64,000 bases of DNA from SAR86 cluster bacterium (GCA_022447065.1 JAKUUM010000007.1:1-64000), one strand, 5' to 3'. Shown: positions 1 to 7,901, counted from the stretch's first letter. The notes: generated by a model not told the origin, from the sequence alone. Numbers and translations: made by a program.

Positions 1-149
1 CCCATCCTAATAGGACCACAGGAAAACGAGGCGTAATTAAACTCTTCATCTTGAAACTCTAATTTCAACCCAGTTTTATCTTCAAAGAACTTTATAGATT
101 CTGAAAGGTTGGTTACGTATACATTTAAGTATTGGATAGTTGTTGACAT
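1..149 (-). CDS. VOC-fold (glyoxalase/bleomycin resistance-like) protein, C-terminus beyond window
   Basis: Only the first 49 codons are inside the window; the gene runs off the left edge. The start is the ATG whose complement lies at 147-149, preceded on the minus strand by an AGGGGG ribosome-binding site about ten bases upstream. The N-terminus reads MSTTIQYLNVYVTNLSESIK followed by FFEDKTGLKLEF, the usual beta-alpha opening of vicinal-oxygen-chelate proteins: a strand ending in V/T-N/D, then a helix leading to FYxxxLGL-like residues. Family membership is inferred from this pattern only. The metal ligands and substrate cannot be judged from the fragment. A second VOC protein lies at 1663-2088. 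Confidence 0.6.
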   Translation of the reverse strand, partial: MSTTIQYLNVYVTNLSESIKFFEDKTGLKLEFQDEEFNYASFSCGPIRM

Positions 150-238
150 CTAAACATACCCCCTTAATTCAATTTAACATAATGCAGTATTATTCCAGAC
201 CGGACTAGTTAAAGGTTAAAAGAAGTAATTAAAATCTT

Positions 239-700
239 TTATTGTTGAGTTTCTACAATCTCTCGTAGTTTTATTAAATGTCTGTTATCCCAACCTATTT
301 CATAATCCTCTAAAGCTTGGCGTGCTAAGTCTCCAAACCTTTCATATCCATGATGAAAAATCTCCACCAAAGTCTCGTCTTTTATTTCCGATAGTCTGAA
401 AGTCCAAAAAGTGGTCTCACTAGCATAAAACGCAAAGTCTTTATCAACCCAGTCATCCTTGATAGATAATTCCTTCTCTGGTTCAAGCACGATTATCTCT
501 CCACCAAAATATCTTTCTGCTCCTTCAAGCTCGACACTAAACTCAACTTTACCCCCGAGGCGTGGTTCAAATAAATGAAGCTTGTGTCCCTGATCCAACC
601 AAGCTGAAACCCTTTCAAAGGTAGTAAATTCTTCCCAAACTGTCGCTGGCTTAGCCTTTATTAAAGCACTTCTTCTGATATGTAGTTTTCCAATTTCCAT
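239..700 (-). CDS. SRPBCC / AHSA1-like START-fold protein
   Basis: A 153-residue cytoplasmic protein. The N-terminal strand and helix (HIRRSALIKAKPATVWEEFT) and the central GGKVEFSVE and FWTFRLSEI segments match the polyketide-cyclase/AHSA1 branch of the START-like fold, which forms a hydrophobic ligand-binding cavity. There are no signal peptide or membrane segments. Its ATG (complement at 698-700) directly abuts the stop codon of the upstream kinase-like gene, so the two are almost certainly one transcript. Ligand and function are unknown; the family includes stress-response and aromatic-ligand proteins. The fold is fairly secure, the role is not. Confidence 0.6.
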   Translation of the reverse strand: MEIGKLHIRRSALIKAKPATVWEEFTTFERVSAWLDQGHKLHLFEPRLGGKVEFSVELEGAERYFGGEIIVLEPEKELSIKDDWVDKDFAFYASETTFWTFRLSEIKDETLVEIFHHGYERFGDLARQALEDYEIGWDNRHLIKLREIVETQQ

Positions 701-1231
701 TTAATCCAAAAGGCACTTATCCTTATTCTCCAAAATATGACTGACAGTCTCTTCAACCGTCATAGTTGAATTATCAACCCACAAGCCAATTCCTGATAAA
801 GTTAATACATACTCTTTTAGAATCCTATATCTAGTAGGGTTGTTAAATCTTGATACCTTACTTCTTTGCTGATCCCTCTTAAGGACTGTTTCAAAAGGAG
901 GATTGAAGGTAACAAGGAACAAGTTAAGGCTCCCCAGTGACTCTTTGTAGATAGACAGTTGTTCTTTGCCTACCACTTCATCACAAATAGGTGTAAATCC
1001 ATGCTCAAGATAGGATTTTGCCAAAGCACATTGGTTTCTTATGTTCATATCAATTTGGAAGTTAGCTTCTTCTTGTGGTGTTCCATCAGGCCAAACATTT
1101 CCAGAAATAATTTGAGCTTGCAAGTCATCTCTACTTATAACAGCGGCTTTAGCAAACCTTTCTGCAAGCGCCTTTGAAGTGGTAGTTTTTCCGGCAGCTG
1201 GTATACCATTGATAATCCAAACTCCATTCAT
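701..1231 (-). CDS. P-loop nucleoside/small-molecule kinase-like protein
   Basis: 176 residues from the ATG at 1231-1229. The Walker A motif is GIPAAGKT at residues 9-16. A likely acceptor-side Asp-Asp sits in SRDDLQ, and an arginine-rich lid-like segment FNPPFETVLKRDQQR follows around the middle. This layout resembles the chloramphenicol phosphotransferase/zeta-toxin/AAA_33 group of small P-loop kinases. A longer reading frame begins at 1285, but its extra residues are translated from the tmRNA 3' end, so the shorter start is correct. The ATG lies only about 21 bases beyond the mature tmRNA end and has no obvious Shine-Dalgarno, so expression may depend on ssrA read-through. The substrate cannot be assigned. 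Confidence 0.62.
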   Translation of the reverse strand: MNGVWIINGIPAAGKTTTSKALAERFAKAAVISRDDLQAQIISGNVWPDGTPQEEANFQIDMNIRNQCALAKSYLEHGFTPICDEVVGKEQLSIYKESLGSLNLFLVTFNPPFETVLKRDQQRSKVSRFNNPTRYRILKEYVLTLSGIGLWVDNSTMTVEETVSHILENKDKCLLD

Positions 1232-1252
1232 AAAGCAAGTATATAAGAAGAA

Positions 1253-1604
1253 GGTGGAGGCGGCGGGAATTGAACCCGCGTCCATCAGTACTCTGCCATA
1301 AGATCTACATGCTTAGTTTCATCTATTAATTTTGTTTGATAGGGCCCGATGAACAGGGCTTATCTAACGATCTCATGTTTACTTAAGAAGTTGTATATGA
1401 GAACTACAACATCCGTAGTCCGTGAAGTCGTCTGTCGTAACAATGGCACGGACACCAAGTTAAGACAGTTAGCAAATTAAGCTGCTAAAGCGTAGTCTGC
1501 GTTATCGCCAACTAACATGTTTGTAGTAGTTGATTTACGAGAATTACTACCTTCTCGACATGCACTCGTGGGTTTGTAACTGCTGTCGAATCCAGTTCGC
1601 CCCC
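1253..1604 (-). ncRNA. ssrA: tmRNA (ssrA)
   Basis: This is transfer-messenger RNA for trans-translation with SmpB. On the minus strand the 5' acceptor arm GGGGGCG (1604-1598) pairs with CGCCTCC (1262-1256), with one G-U. The T arm (ACGCGGGTTCAATTCCCG) is conserved. The tag frame lies at 1509-1477 and encodes GDNADYALAA followed by TAA, giving the alanyl-initiated tag A-GDNADYALAA; E. coli has ANDENYALAA. The 3' end after the discriminator A reads CCT rather than CCA, so the terminal A is not encoded. smpB lies about 0.5 kb away. ssrA accounts for most of the 431-base stretch 1232-1662, which otherwise contains only its promoter region. Confidence 0.96.
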
Positions 1605-1617
1605 AAAAGGACTGGTG

Positions 1618-1623
1618 ATTATA
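1618..1623 (-). promoter_or_regulatory. Candidate -10 box of ssrA promoter
   Basis: On the minus strand a perfect TATAAT lies 13 bases upstream of the mature tmRNA 5' end, leaving a short 5' leader that RNase P would remove. No good -35 element is seen at 16-18 bases spacing. The promoter region overlaps the leader of the oppositely oriented VOC gene. Confidence 0.5.
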
Positions 1624-1662
1624 CAGATAACTTTGAATTACTAAAAAAAAGGAGTAAAGTTT

Positions 1663-2088
1663 TTGAGTATGGGAGCAACAATAATTCCATCAATAAGATA
1701 TCAGGATTGTACAAAAGCCATAGATTGGTTGTGTGATACTTTTGGATTTGAACGTAATCTTATTGTTCCTAATGAGGAAGGCGGAATAACTCATGCACAA
1801 CTTGTCTGTGGTGAGGCGATGATTATGTTAGGCGATGGTCACAGGCATGCAAAAGACCCTTATGGAAAACTAAACAGATCACCTCTGCAGTTGGATGGCC
1901 AAAATACAGCAGGAATTTATATGGTCGTGGAGGATGTGGATGCCCACTATAAGAAAACAGAGGCCGCAGGAGTAGAAATAGTTCTGGATATTGCAGATCA
2001 AGACTACGGCGGTGGAAGTAGGAGTTACTCTTGTAAAGACTTGGAAGGTCACCTCTGGAGTTTTGGCTCCTACGATCCTTGGGAATAA
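1663..2088 (+). CDS. VOC family / PhnB-like glyoxalase-fold protein
   Basis: 141 residues. The opening GATIIPSIRYQDCTKAIDWL, then TFGFE, and the closing YSCKDLEGHLWSFGSY are hallmarks of the glyoxalase/bleomycin-resistance (VOC) fold, with the C-terminal D-L-E-G-H-x-W segment usually supplying a metal ligand. The frame opens with TTG at 1663, eight bases after GGAG at 1651-1654; an ATG two codons later is the alternative start. The gene begins about 60 bases from the ssrA 5' end on the other strand and converges on smpB with a three-base gap. The substrate is unknown: PhnB-like proteins range from uncharacterised to resistance functions. Confidence 0.65.
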   Translation: MSMGATIIPSIRYQDCTKAIDWLCDTFGFERNLIVPNEEGGITHAQLVCGEAMIMLGDGHRHAKDPYGKLNRSPLQLDGQNTAGIYMVVEDVDAHYKKTEAAGVEIVLDIADQDYGGGSRSYSCKDLEGHLWSFGSYDPWE

Positions 2089-2091
2089 TAT

Positions 2092-2565
2092 TTACCGTTT
2101 GTTTCTAGATCTTAGTGTTCTGGCCTTTTGTCGATCCCAATCTCTGGCTTTAATGGTTTGACGTTTGTCTCTGCCTTGCTTACCTGTAGCTAGGGCGATT
2201 TCACATTTAACTAGGTTATTTTTCCAAAACAGCTTGGTGGGAACACAGGTCTGGCCTTTTTGTTGGGTGGATTTAAAGATTCCCGCTAATTCCTTTTTAT
2301 TCAAAAGCAATTTTCTAGATCGGGTTGGGTTGTTTTCTTGGTTGCTGTTGGATAAAGGGTTTATATGACAACCAATTAACCAAGCCTCGCCGTCTTTTAA
2401 AAGGACATAAGATTCTGCTATTTGAGCTTTACCCAAACGTATGCTTCTCACCTCCCAACCTTCAAGAGAAACCCCAGCTTCAAACTTATTAGTCAGTTCA
2501 AAGTTGAATCTAGCCCTTCGGTTTTCGGCAATAATATTTTCGGGCTTCTTTTTCTTCTTATTCAC
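2092..2565 (-). CDS. smpB: SsrA-binding protein SmpB
   Basis: SmpB binds the tRNA-like domain of tmRNA and places it in the A site of stalled ribosomes. The 157-residue product has the family length and core: ENRRARFNFELTNKFEAGVSL, then EGWEVRSIRLGKAQI, then GEAWLIGCHINPL. It ends in the basic disordered tail (KARTLRSRNKR) that enters the decoding centre. The gene is transcribed in the same direction as ssrA, with the oppositely oriented VOC gene between them, a close variant of the common smpB-ssrA linkage. It starts at the ATG complementary to 2563-2565 and is divergent from the membrane-protein gene at 2608. Confidence 0.96.
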   Translation of the reverse strand: MNKKKKKPENIIAENRRARFNFELTNKFEAGVSLEGWEVRSIRLGKAQIAESYVLLKDGEAWLIGCHINPLSNSNQENNPTRSRKLLLNKKELAGIFKSTQQKGQTCVPTKLFWKNNLVKCEIALATGKQGRDKRQTIKARDWDRQKARTLRSRNKR

Positions 2566-2607
2566 GCTTAGAGTATAAACAAAGAGATAGAATATTTTCT
2601 ATTATCC

Positions 2608-3093
2608 ATGAATAGTAACAATTTTAGAGAAAGGTACTTTAAAGGAAGGGTTTATATTACTCTCGCTCCTGCAATCTTCTTGGCTTCCTGTGTCTGGTTT
2701 ACTCCTAATGTGGTAGCCACAAAGCTAGCCCACGCCTTTCAACTATATCTTAGTTTGCTTCTTTTTTTTGCCAGTACTTATTTATGGGCTCAATCAAAAA
2801 TTACTGTTTCGATCTTCCCCGACCATTTTGCATTTAGACTGGCATTAATTTTGTTGCTAATAGCAGTAGTGGGAGGACTTCTGACTTTCTATTTGAATCC
2901 GGCATATGGTTTAGGTCTGGTCTTGGCTGGTCTTTTAAGCTTGCTCTTTTTTGGATTACCCGACCAGACCAAAGTCCAATCTCCTTTTTGGTTTAAAGAA
3001 TTAATTCGTAAAAGTAACATTATGCTCTGCATTTGTTTGATAGTTATGTTAGCTTATTGGCTTAATCCTTATTCTCAACCACTGAGCTATTAA
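2608..3093 (+). CDS. Uncharacterised inner-membrane protein, about five TM segments
   Basis: A 161-residue protein I do not recognise. Hydrophobic segments lie at roughly residues 15-35, 42-60, 75-95, 98-115 and 137-152, separated by short loops, consistent with a small polytopic inner-membrane protein. It has no cysteine or histidine cluster and no enzyme motif. It starts 42 bases from the divergent smpB start and ends five bases before the sodium symporter gene, so it may be co-transcribed with and assist that transporter; this is inferred from spacing only. Confidence 0.5.
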   Translation: MNSNNFRERYFKGRVYITLAPAIFLASCVWFTPNVVATKLAHAFQLYLSLLLFFASTYLWAQSKITVSIFPDHFAFRLALILLLIAVVGGLLTFYLNPAYGLGLVLAGLLSLLFFGLPDQTKVQSPFWFKELIRKSNIMLCICLIVMLAYWLNPYSQPLSY

Positions 3094-3098
3094 CTGGA

Positions 3099-4463
3099 AT
3101 GACCTCTGAGGCAAGAAAATCCATTCACGGAACTTGGACAGGTAAGTGGACTTTTATTTTGGCTGCTGCAGGGTCTGCAGTGGGTCTTGGAAATATATGG
3201 AAATTTCCATACATGGCAGGTGAATACGGTGGTGGGGCATTCGTCCTGGTTTATCTGGTTTGCATTCTTCTGATAGGAGTCCCCATCATGATAGCTGAGA
3301 TTCTTTTAGGCAGGAGAGGCCGTAGAAGTCCGGCTAATACGATGGCATATCTGGCGGTTGAAGCTAGAGCCTTTCCACAGTGGAAATATCTAGGAATGAT
3401 GGGGGCCGTGGCAGGGCTTCTAATTTTATCTTTTTACAGTGTAGCCGCAGGATGGGCTTTTGCTTATATCTTTGAGGAATTCAATGGGACTTCAGCAGAA
3501 TATTATGGTCAAGAATTTGATAGTTTCTTAAAAGACGAAACTAGACTCATTTTTTTTCACAGTATTTTTATATTTGCGACAATTTTCATCGTTGCCAGGG
3601 GGGTCATAAAAGGTATTGAAATTTGGATAAATCGTCTCATGCCCATTCTCTTTATTATTATTGTACTTTTATGTGTTTACGCAACGCAGACAGGTGCTTT
3701 CTTCGAAGGAGTATCCTATTTGTTTACCCCTGATTTTTCCAAGATCAATGCGAAAGTTATTTTGGCGGCTCTCGGTCAAGCTTTCTTCACTTTGAGTCTA
3801 GGAATGGGGGCTATTATGGCTTATGGAGCTTATATGCCAGCCAACCAAAATATCGGCTCTACAGCCCTTTATGTAGCCTTTTTAGACACTTTAGTGGCCT
3901 TGCTTGCAGGAATTGCTATTTTCCCCATAGTATTCGCTAATAATCTAGAACCTGCAGTAGGTCCTGGTTTAGTTTTTGTTACTTTACCTTGGGCTTTCGT
4001 CAACATGCCTTTAGGGATAATTTTTGGAAAACTATTTTTCGTATTGTTGACTATCGCTGCTTTGAGTTCAGCAATTTCGCTGTTGGAGCCTGGCGTTGCT
4101 TGGATCGTAGAATCACTAAAAATAAAACGATACATAGCTGCCGCAGGTCTAGGTTTCATTGCTTGGACTTTAGGTATTTTTAGCGCCCTTTCATTTGATT
4201 TACTTGCAGGGTTTACACCAATAGGAGATAAGAATTTCTTTGATTCATTGGATTTCTTGTCCAATCAAGTCCTCTTGCCTTTAGGAGGGATATTTATAGC
4301 GATTTTTGTTGGCTGGGTAATGAAACGCAGTGATGTATTTGAAGAATTAAACCTCAAAGAGGGTTTGGTTCTAAAAGCATGGTTTTTCCTACTAAAATTT
4401 GTATCGCCCCTAGTGGTGGGCTTGATTTTTGTTCTTGCAGTTTTCTTTGGAGTTGTGACTTAG
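3099..4463 (+). CDS. Sodium-dependent transporter, NSS (SNF) family
   Basis: A 454-residue LeuT-fold secondary transporter that would import an amino acid or related amine with Na+. The first transmembrane segment carries the family signature (AAAGSAVGLGNIWKFPYMAG followed by EYGGGAF, near residues 22-48), whose unwound Gly-rich stretch binds Na+ and substrate. About twelve hydrophobic segments follow, as in the shorter bacterial YocR/YhdH-type members. The ATG at 3099 follows the upstream stop by five bases. The gene converges on bamE with one base between stops, so no separate terminator is visible. The substrate is not predictable. Confidence 0.88.
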   Translation: MTSEARKSIHGTWTGKWTFILAAAGSAVGLGNIWKFPYMAGEYGGGAFVLVYLVCILLIGVPIMIAEILLGRRGRRSPANTMAYLAVEARAFPQWKYLGMMGAVAGLLILSFYSVAAGWAFAYIFEEFNGTSAEYYGQEFDSFLKDETRLIFFHSIFIFATIFIVARGVIKGIEIWINRLMPILFIIIVLLCVYATQTGAFFEGVSYLFTPDFSKINAKVILAALGQAFFTLSLGMGAIMAYGAYMPANQNIGSTALYVAFLDTLVALLAGIAIFPIVFANNLEPAVGPGLVFVTLPWAFVNMPLGIIFGKLFFVLLTIAALSSAISLLEPGVAWIVESLKIKRYIAAAGLGFIAWTLGIFSALSFDLLAGFTPIGDKNFFDSLDFLSNQVLLPLGGIFIAIFVGWVMKRSDVFEELNLKEGLVLKAWFFLLKFVSPLVVGLIFVLAVFFGVVT

Positions 4464-4464
4464 G

Positions 4465-4797
4465 TTAACTTTCTTCAGGAGGAAGATCTCCTTCCCATTT
4501 CACAAGTTCGCCAGCATCAAAAAACAAAGTTACTTTAATTTCTCTGAACACATTACTTCCTTGAGAAATTGATGTGTAGTAATCCCATCTTTCGGGAGTA
4601 AAAGTATCACTTATTAGAGGAGTGCCAAGGATGTATTTAACTTGGGACTCAGTCATGCCCACTTCTAGTTTGCTCAACATCTCTCTATCAATTAAATTTC
4701 CCTGATTAATGACTACTTGAAAGAGTTTTGGCATAGAACAGCTAACAGTTACTAAAAGTGTAACTAGAAATAAACACCTATTGATACTTTTTGGCAT
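4465..4797 (-). CDS. bamE: Outer-membrane assembly lipoprotein BamE
   Basis: BamE is the small lipoprotein of the Bam complex that inserts beta-barrel proteins, including the product of bamA in this window. The 110-residue precursor has a lipoprotein signal peptide ending in VTVSC, with the lipidated Cys at residue 20. The SmpA/OmlA core follows: GNLIDREMLSKLEVGMTESQ, VKYILGTPL, then RWDYYTS. It is divergent from fur across about 60 bases, the classical gammaproteobacterial bamE/fur arrangement. recN, often next to bamE, is not here. Confidence 0.93.
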   Translation of the reverse strand: MPKSINRCLFLVTLLVTVSCSMPKLFQVVINQGNLIDREMLSKLEVGMTESQVKYILGTPLISDTFTPERWDYYTSISQGSNVFREIKVTLFFDAGELVKWEGDLPPEES

Positions 4798-4817
4798 AAC
4801 TTAATGAGGACTTAATT

Positions 4818-4836
4818 TATAATGATAATATATCTA
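4818..4836. promoter_or_regulatory. Candidate Fur box overlapping a -10 element in the bamE/fur divergent region
   Basis: The left half ATAATGATAAT matches the 19-bp consensus GATAATGATAATCATTATC at 11 consecutive positions; the right half is degenerate (13 of 19 overall by eye). A perfect TATAAT at 4818-4823 lies inside it, so bound Fur would occlude the fur promoter. This predicts autoregulation by iron. It is motif-based inference. Confidence 0.55.
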
Positions 4837-4858
4837 TCTATTCAGAAGGGTGAATATT

Positions 4859-5266
4859 GTGACAGATGACGCAGAATTAAAGAAGGCAGGACTTAAGGTA
4901 ACTTTACCCAGGTTAAGAATTTTAGAATTGTTGGAGTCCGCTGAATCTCCCCATCTAAGTGCAGAAGGCATTTATAAGCAATTACTTAATGCAGGTGAAG
5001 AAGTTGGTCTTGCCACCGTTTACCGAGTCTTAACTCAGTTTGAACAAGCTGGTATCTGCATTAGACATAACTTTGAAGAAGGTCATGGGGTTTATGAACT
5101 GACCCCAACCCATCACCACGATCACATGGTTTGTGTAGAAACTGGAGACATAATCGAATTTACCTGCGACGATATTGAGAGGTTTCAAGAAACTGTTGCT
5201 AAAGAGAAAGGTTACGAAATCGTTGATCACAGCATGGTACTGTACGTAAAGCCCTTAAAGAAATAA
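4859..5266 (+). CDS. fur: Ferric uptake regulator Fur
   Basis: A dimeric Fe(II)-responsive repressor of iron-uptake genes. From the GTG at 4859 the protein is 135 residues beginning MTDDAELKKAGLKVTLPR, which aligns with E. coli Fur. An upstream in-frame GTG at 4850 is touched by the AGAAGG ribosome-binding site and is therefore less likely. The winged helix is followed by the metal region THHHDHMVCVETGDIIEF. The second Cys of the E. coli CxxC is Thr here, as in pseudomonad Fur, so structural zinc by four cysteines is not expected. A Fur-box-like site lies in its promoter. Confidence 0.95.
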   Translation: MTDDAELKKAGLKVTLPRLRILELLESAESPHLSAEGIYKQLLNAGEEVGLATVYRVLTQFEQAGICIRHNFEEGHGVYELTPTHHHDHMVCVETGDIIEFTCDDIERFQETVAKEKGYEIVDHSMVLYVKPLKK

Positions 5267-5270
5267 TTCC

Positions 5271-5298
5271 CTTGAACCAAAGATCTTTATCCCCATAT
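5271..5298 (+). promoter_or_regulatory. Sigma-32 (heat-shock) promoter of grpE
   Basis: CTTGAAC (5271-5277) and CCCCATAT (5291-5298) are separated by 13 bases, matching the RpoH consensus CTTGAAA-N(13-15)-CCCCATnT. Transcription would start near 5304, downstream of the first in-frame TTG (5298), which therefore cannot be the grpE start. It lies immediately after the fur stop codon. Confidence 0.78.
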
Positions 5299-5318
5299 TG
5301 AAGGACAGGAGAATAAAC

Positions 5319-5876
5319 TTGATTAAAAAAGAAACAGAGAGTGACCTCGATCAAGAAGAGGATTTGGTAGAAGAAAAACCTGAAGAAGCAAATGAAGAAG
5401 CAGTTGAAGAATTGGACGAAGAAGTTTCATTGGAAGCACAAGTGGAAGACCTCAATGATAAATTACTCCGTGCTCAAGCTGAAGTACAAAATGTAAGACG
5501 AGTTGCAGGTCAAGAAATAACCAAGGCAAGACTTTTCGGAGTAGAGTCCTTAGTAAGAGAATTCATGTCGGTTGGAGACAATTTGCTAAGAGCCTTGAGC
5601 TCTTGTGAAGAAGAGAGTGACAATAGCTTAATTAAAGAAGGCTTGGAATTAACTTTGAGAAGTTTCGAGGGGTCTCTGGAAACTGCAGGCGTTATCCCAA
5701 TAAACCCAGAAGGTGAAATTTTTGACCCTGAGAAACATGAGGCTATTTCGGTTGTAGAAGATGATAAAAAAGAAGCCAATACGGTAGTTGAAGTCATCCA
5801 AAGAGGATTTACTATTCAAAACAGAATTTTACGGCCAGCTAAAGTAGTTGTAACAAAGAAATCAGATAAAAAATAA
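5319..5876 (+). CDS. grpE: Nucleotide exchange factor GrpE
   Basis: GrpE releases ADP from DnaK and acts as a thermosensor. The product is 185 residues from the TTG at 5319, which has AGGAG seven bases upstream. The longer frame from 5298 would begin before the predicted heat-shock transcription start. Residues 1-50 are highly acidic and disordered. Next comes the long dimerising helix (LRAQAEVQNVRR around residue 55) and the C-terminal beta domain with NPEGEIFDPEKHEAIS and the closing GFTIQNRILRPAKVVV. The gene heads a grpE-dnaK-dnaJ group with its own sigma-32 promoter. Confidence 0.95.
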   Translation: MIKKETESDLDQEEDLVEEKPEEANEEAVEELDEEVSLEAQVEDLNDKLLRAQAEVQNVRRVAGQEITKARLFGVESLVREFMSVGDNLLRALSSCEEESDNSLIKEGLELTLRSFEGSLETAGVIPINPEGEIFDPEKHEAISVVEDDKKEANTVVEVIQRGFTIQNRILRPAKVVVTKKSDKK

Positions 5877-5888
5877 TCACTGTCTCTA

Positions 5889-5915
5889 TTGAAATTTCTT
5901 ATCTACCCCCCATTT
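5889..5915 (+). promoter_or_regulatory. Sigma-32 (heat-shock) promoter of dnaK
   Basis: TTGAAA (5889-5894) and CCCCATTT (5908-5915) are 13 bases apart, in the 67-base grpE-dnaK spacer. The -10 half and following TAG strongly resemble E. coli dnaK P1. The predicted start near 5922 leaves a short leader containing GGAG at 5932-5935 ahead of the dnaK ATG. Confidence 0.85.
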
Positions 5916-5943
5916 AGATATAGATATTAATGGAGATGAGAGC

Positions 5944-7863
5944 ATGGCAAAAATAATAGGCATAGATTTAGGAACTACTAATTCTTGTGTAGCTGTTATG
6001 GAAGGAGACCAGGCAAAGGTCATAGAAAATTCTGAAGGAGCAAGAACTACTCCTTCTGTAGTGGCCTATGGCGATGAGCTCACAGTTGGGGCTCCAGCAA
6101 AAAGACAGGCAGTTACGAATCCAACTAACACCCTTTATGCAATTAAAAGGCTCATAGGACGAAAACATGACGACGACGTGGTTAAGAAGGATGCTGGCAT
6201 GGTTCCGTATAAGATTATCCCAGCAGATAATGGCGATGCTTGGGTTGAAGCCGATGGAAAAAGTTTAGCGCCTCAACAGGTCTCAGCTGAAATTCTCAAG
6301 AAAATGAAGAAAACAGCTGAAAGCTATCTCGGGCATGAAGTAAAAGAAGCTGTTATTACCGTACCTGCTTACTTCAATGATTCTCAACGCCAAGCTACAA
6401 AAGACGCCGGAAAGATAGCGGGATTAGATGTTAAAAGGATAATTAATGAACCTACGGCTGCCGCTTTAGCTTATGGACTTGATAAAGGCAAGGGAGATCA
6501 AAAAATTGCAGTTTATGACTTAGGTGGCGGAACTTTTGATATTTCTATCATAGAGATAGCCGAAGTAGATGGGGAACACCAGTTTGAGGTTCTCTCTACA
6601 AATGGAGATACATTTCTAGGTGGAGAAGACTTTGATCTGGCCCTGATAGAGTATTTGGCTGCCGAATTTAAAAAAGAATCCGGAGTAGACCTCCATAACG
6701 ATCCTCTGGCCTTACAAAGATTAAAGGAGGCTGCAGAGAAAGCTAAGATAGAGTTATCTAGCAATCAGCAAACTGAAGTTAATCTTCCTTATATTACTGC
6801 TGACAAATCTGGACCAAAGCACTTTGTTCACAAGTTGACCAGGGCGAAATTAGAATCTTTAGTAGAAGATTTAATTGAAAAGACAATTGCTCCGGTGAAG
6901 ACAGCATTAAAAGATGCCAAACTTAAGGCTTCTGATGTTGATGAAGTTATCTTAGTAGGTGGCCAAACCAGAATGCCTTTGGTGCAGGAAAAAGTTAAAT
7001 CTTTCTTTGGAAAAGAGAGCCGTAAGGATGTAAATCCTGATGAAGCGGTAGCCGTTGGAGCGGCCATTCAGGGAGCAGTATTAGCTGGAGAAGTAACGGA
7101 TGTTCTTCTTTTAGATGTATCTCCTCTAACCTTAGGAATAGAAACTATGGGTGGAGTGATGACCCCCCTTATAGATAAAAATACAACAATTCCTACGAAT
7201 AAATCTCAGATATTTTCCACTGCAGAGGATAATCAGACTGCTGTAACCGTTCACGTATTGCAAGGTGAGAGGAAACAAGCAAGTGAAAATAAAACTCTTG
7301 GACAGTTTAACTTAACCGATATTCCAGCAGCCCCAAGAGGCATGCCTCAGATTGAAGTATCTTTTGATATTGATGCAAATGGAATACTAAATGTTTCTGC
7401 AAAAGATAAAGCTACAGGTAAAAAACAATCAATTGAAATTAAGGCTCCCAGTGGCTTAACCGATGAAGAGATTGAACAGATGGTTAAAGATGCTGAAGCA
7501 CATGCAGAAGAAGATAAAAAGTTTGAAGCTTTGGTGCAGGCCAGGAATATGGGAGAACATTTAGTTCACAGTTGCAAAAAGACTTTAGAAGAAGCTGGCG
7601 ATAAGGCTGAAGCTGATGAAAAAGAAGCTATAGAGAAAGGCATAACTGAACTAGAGGAAGCTCTTAAATCTGATGACAAGGATCGAATAGATGAAAAGAT
7701 AAAATCTTTAAGTGAAGCTTCTGCTTCTTTGGCACAAAAGTTGTACGAAGAGCAAGCCCAGACATCTAGTCAAGAGAATGAAGCTACTGATGAGAAAGCT
7801 AGTTCTGATTCTGACGCCGTTGATGCAGATTTCGAGGAAGTAAAAGAAGAAGAGAAATCATAA
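5944..7863 (+). CDS. dnaK: Chaperone DnaK (Hsp70)
   Basis: 639 residues, the normal length. The ATPase domain has the phosphate-1 loop [16 protein letters not shown] near residue 6, [11 protein letters not shown] near 193 and VGGQTRMP near 340. The linker [15 protein letters not shown] near 388 leads into the beta-sandwich substrate domain, and the C-terminal helical lid ends in [13 protein letters not shown], the conserved EEVK-type tail. It works with the neighbouring GrpE and DnaJ in folding and heat-shock control. The start is supported by GGAG eight bases upstream, downstream of the sigma-32 promoter at 5889-5915. Confidence 0.98.
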   Translation: MAKIIGIDLGTTNSCVAVMEGDQAKVIENSEGARTTPSVVAYGDELTVGAPAKRQAVTNPTNTLYAIKRLIGRKHDDDVVKKDAGMVPYKIIPADNGDAWVEADGKSLAPQQVSAEILKKMKKTAESYLGHEVKEAVITVPAYFNDSQRQATKDAGKIAGLDVKRIINEPTAAALAYGLDKGKGDQKIAVYDLGGGTFDISIIEIAEVDGEHQFEVLSTNGDTFLGGEDFDLALIEYLAAEFKKESGVDLHNDPLALQRLKEAAEKAKIELSSNQQTEVNLPYITADKSGPKHFVHKLTRAKLESLVEDLIEKTIAPVKTALKDAKLKASDVDEVILVGGQTRMPLVQEKVKSFFGKESRKDVNPDEAVAVGAAIQGAVLAGEVTDVLLLDVSPLTLGIETMGGVMTPLIDKNTTIPTNKSQIFSTAEDNQTAVTVHVLQGERKQASENKTLGQFNLTDIPAAPRGMPQIEVSFDIDANGILNVSAKDKATGKKQSIEIKAPSGLTDEEIEQMVKDAEAHAEEDKKFEALVQARNMGEHLVHSCKKTLEEAGDKAEADEKEAIEKGITELEEALKSDDKDRIDEKIKSLSEASASLAQKLYEEQAQTSSQENEATDEKASSDSDAVDADFEEVKEEEKS

Positions 7864-7901
7864 TTTATTTCTCTGTCTTCTATTCTACTAAAGGCCCGTA
7901 A

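Noticed and set aside
1232-1285. N-terminal extension of the P-loop gene (MDAGSIPAAST...)
   Set aside because: These residues are a translation of the tmRNA 3' end, a common annotation artefact next to tRNA-like genes.
1530-1736. 68-codon plus-strand frame
   Set aside because: It lies across ssrA and the VOC start in another frame and has no protein-like features.
3869-4264. 131-codon minus-strand frame in the NSS transporter gene
   Set aside because: A shadow of a clear coding region, with no motifs and no start signal.
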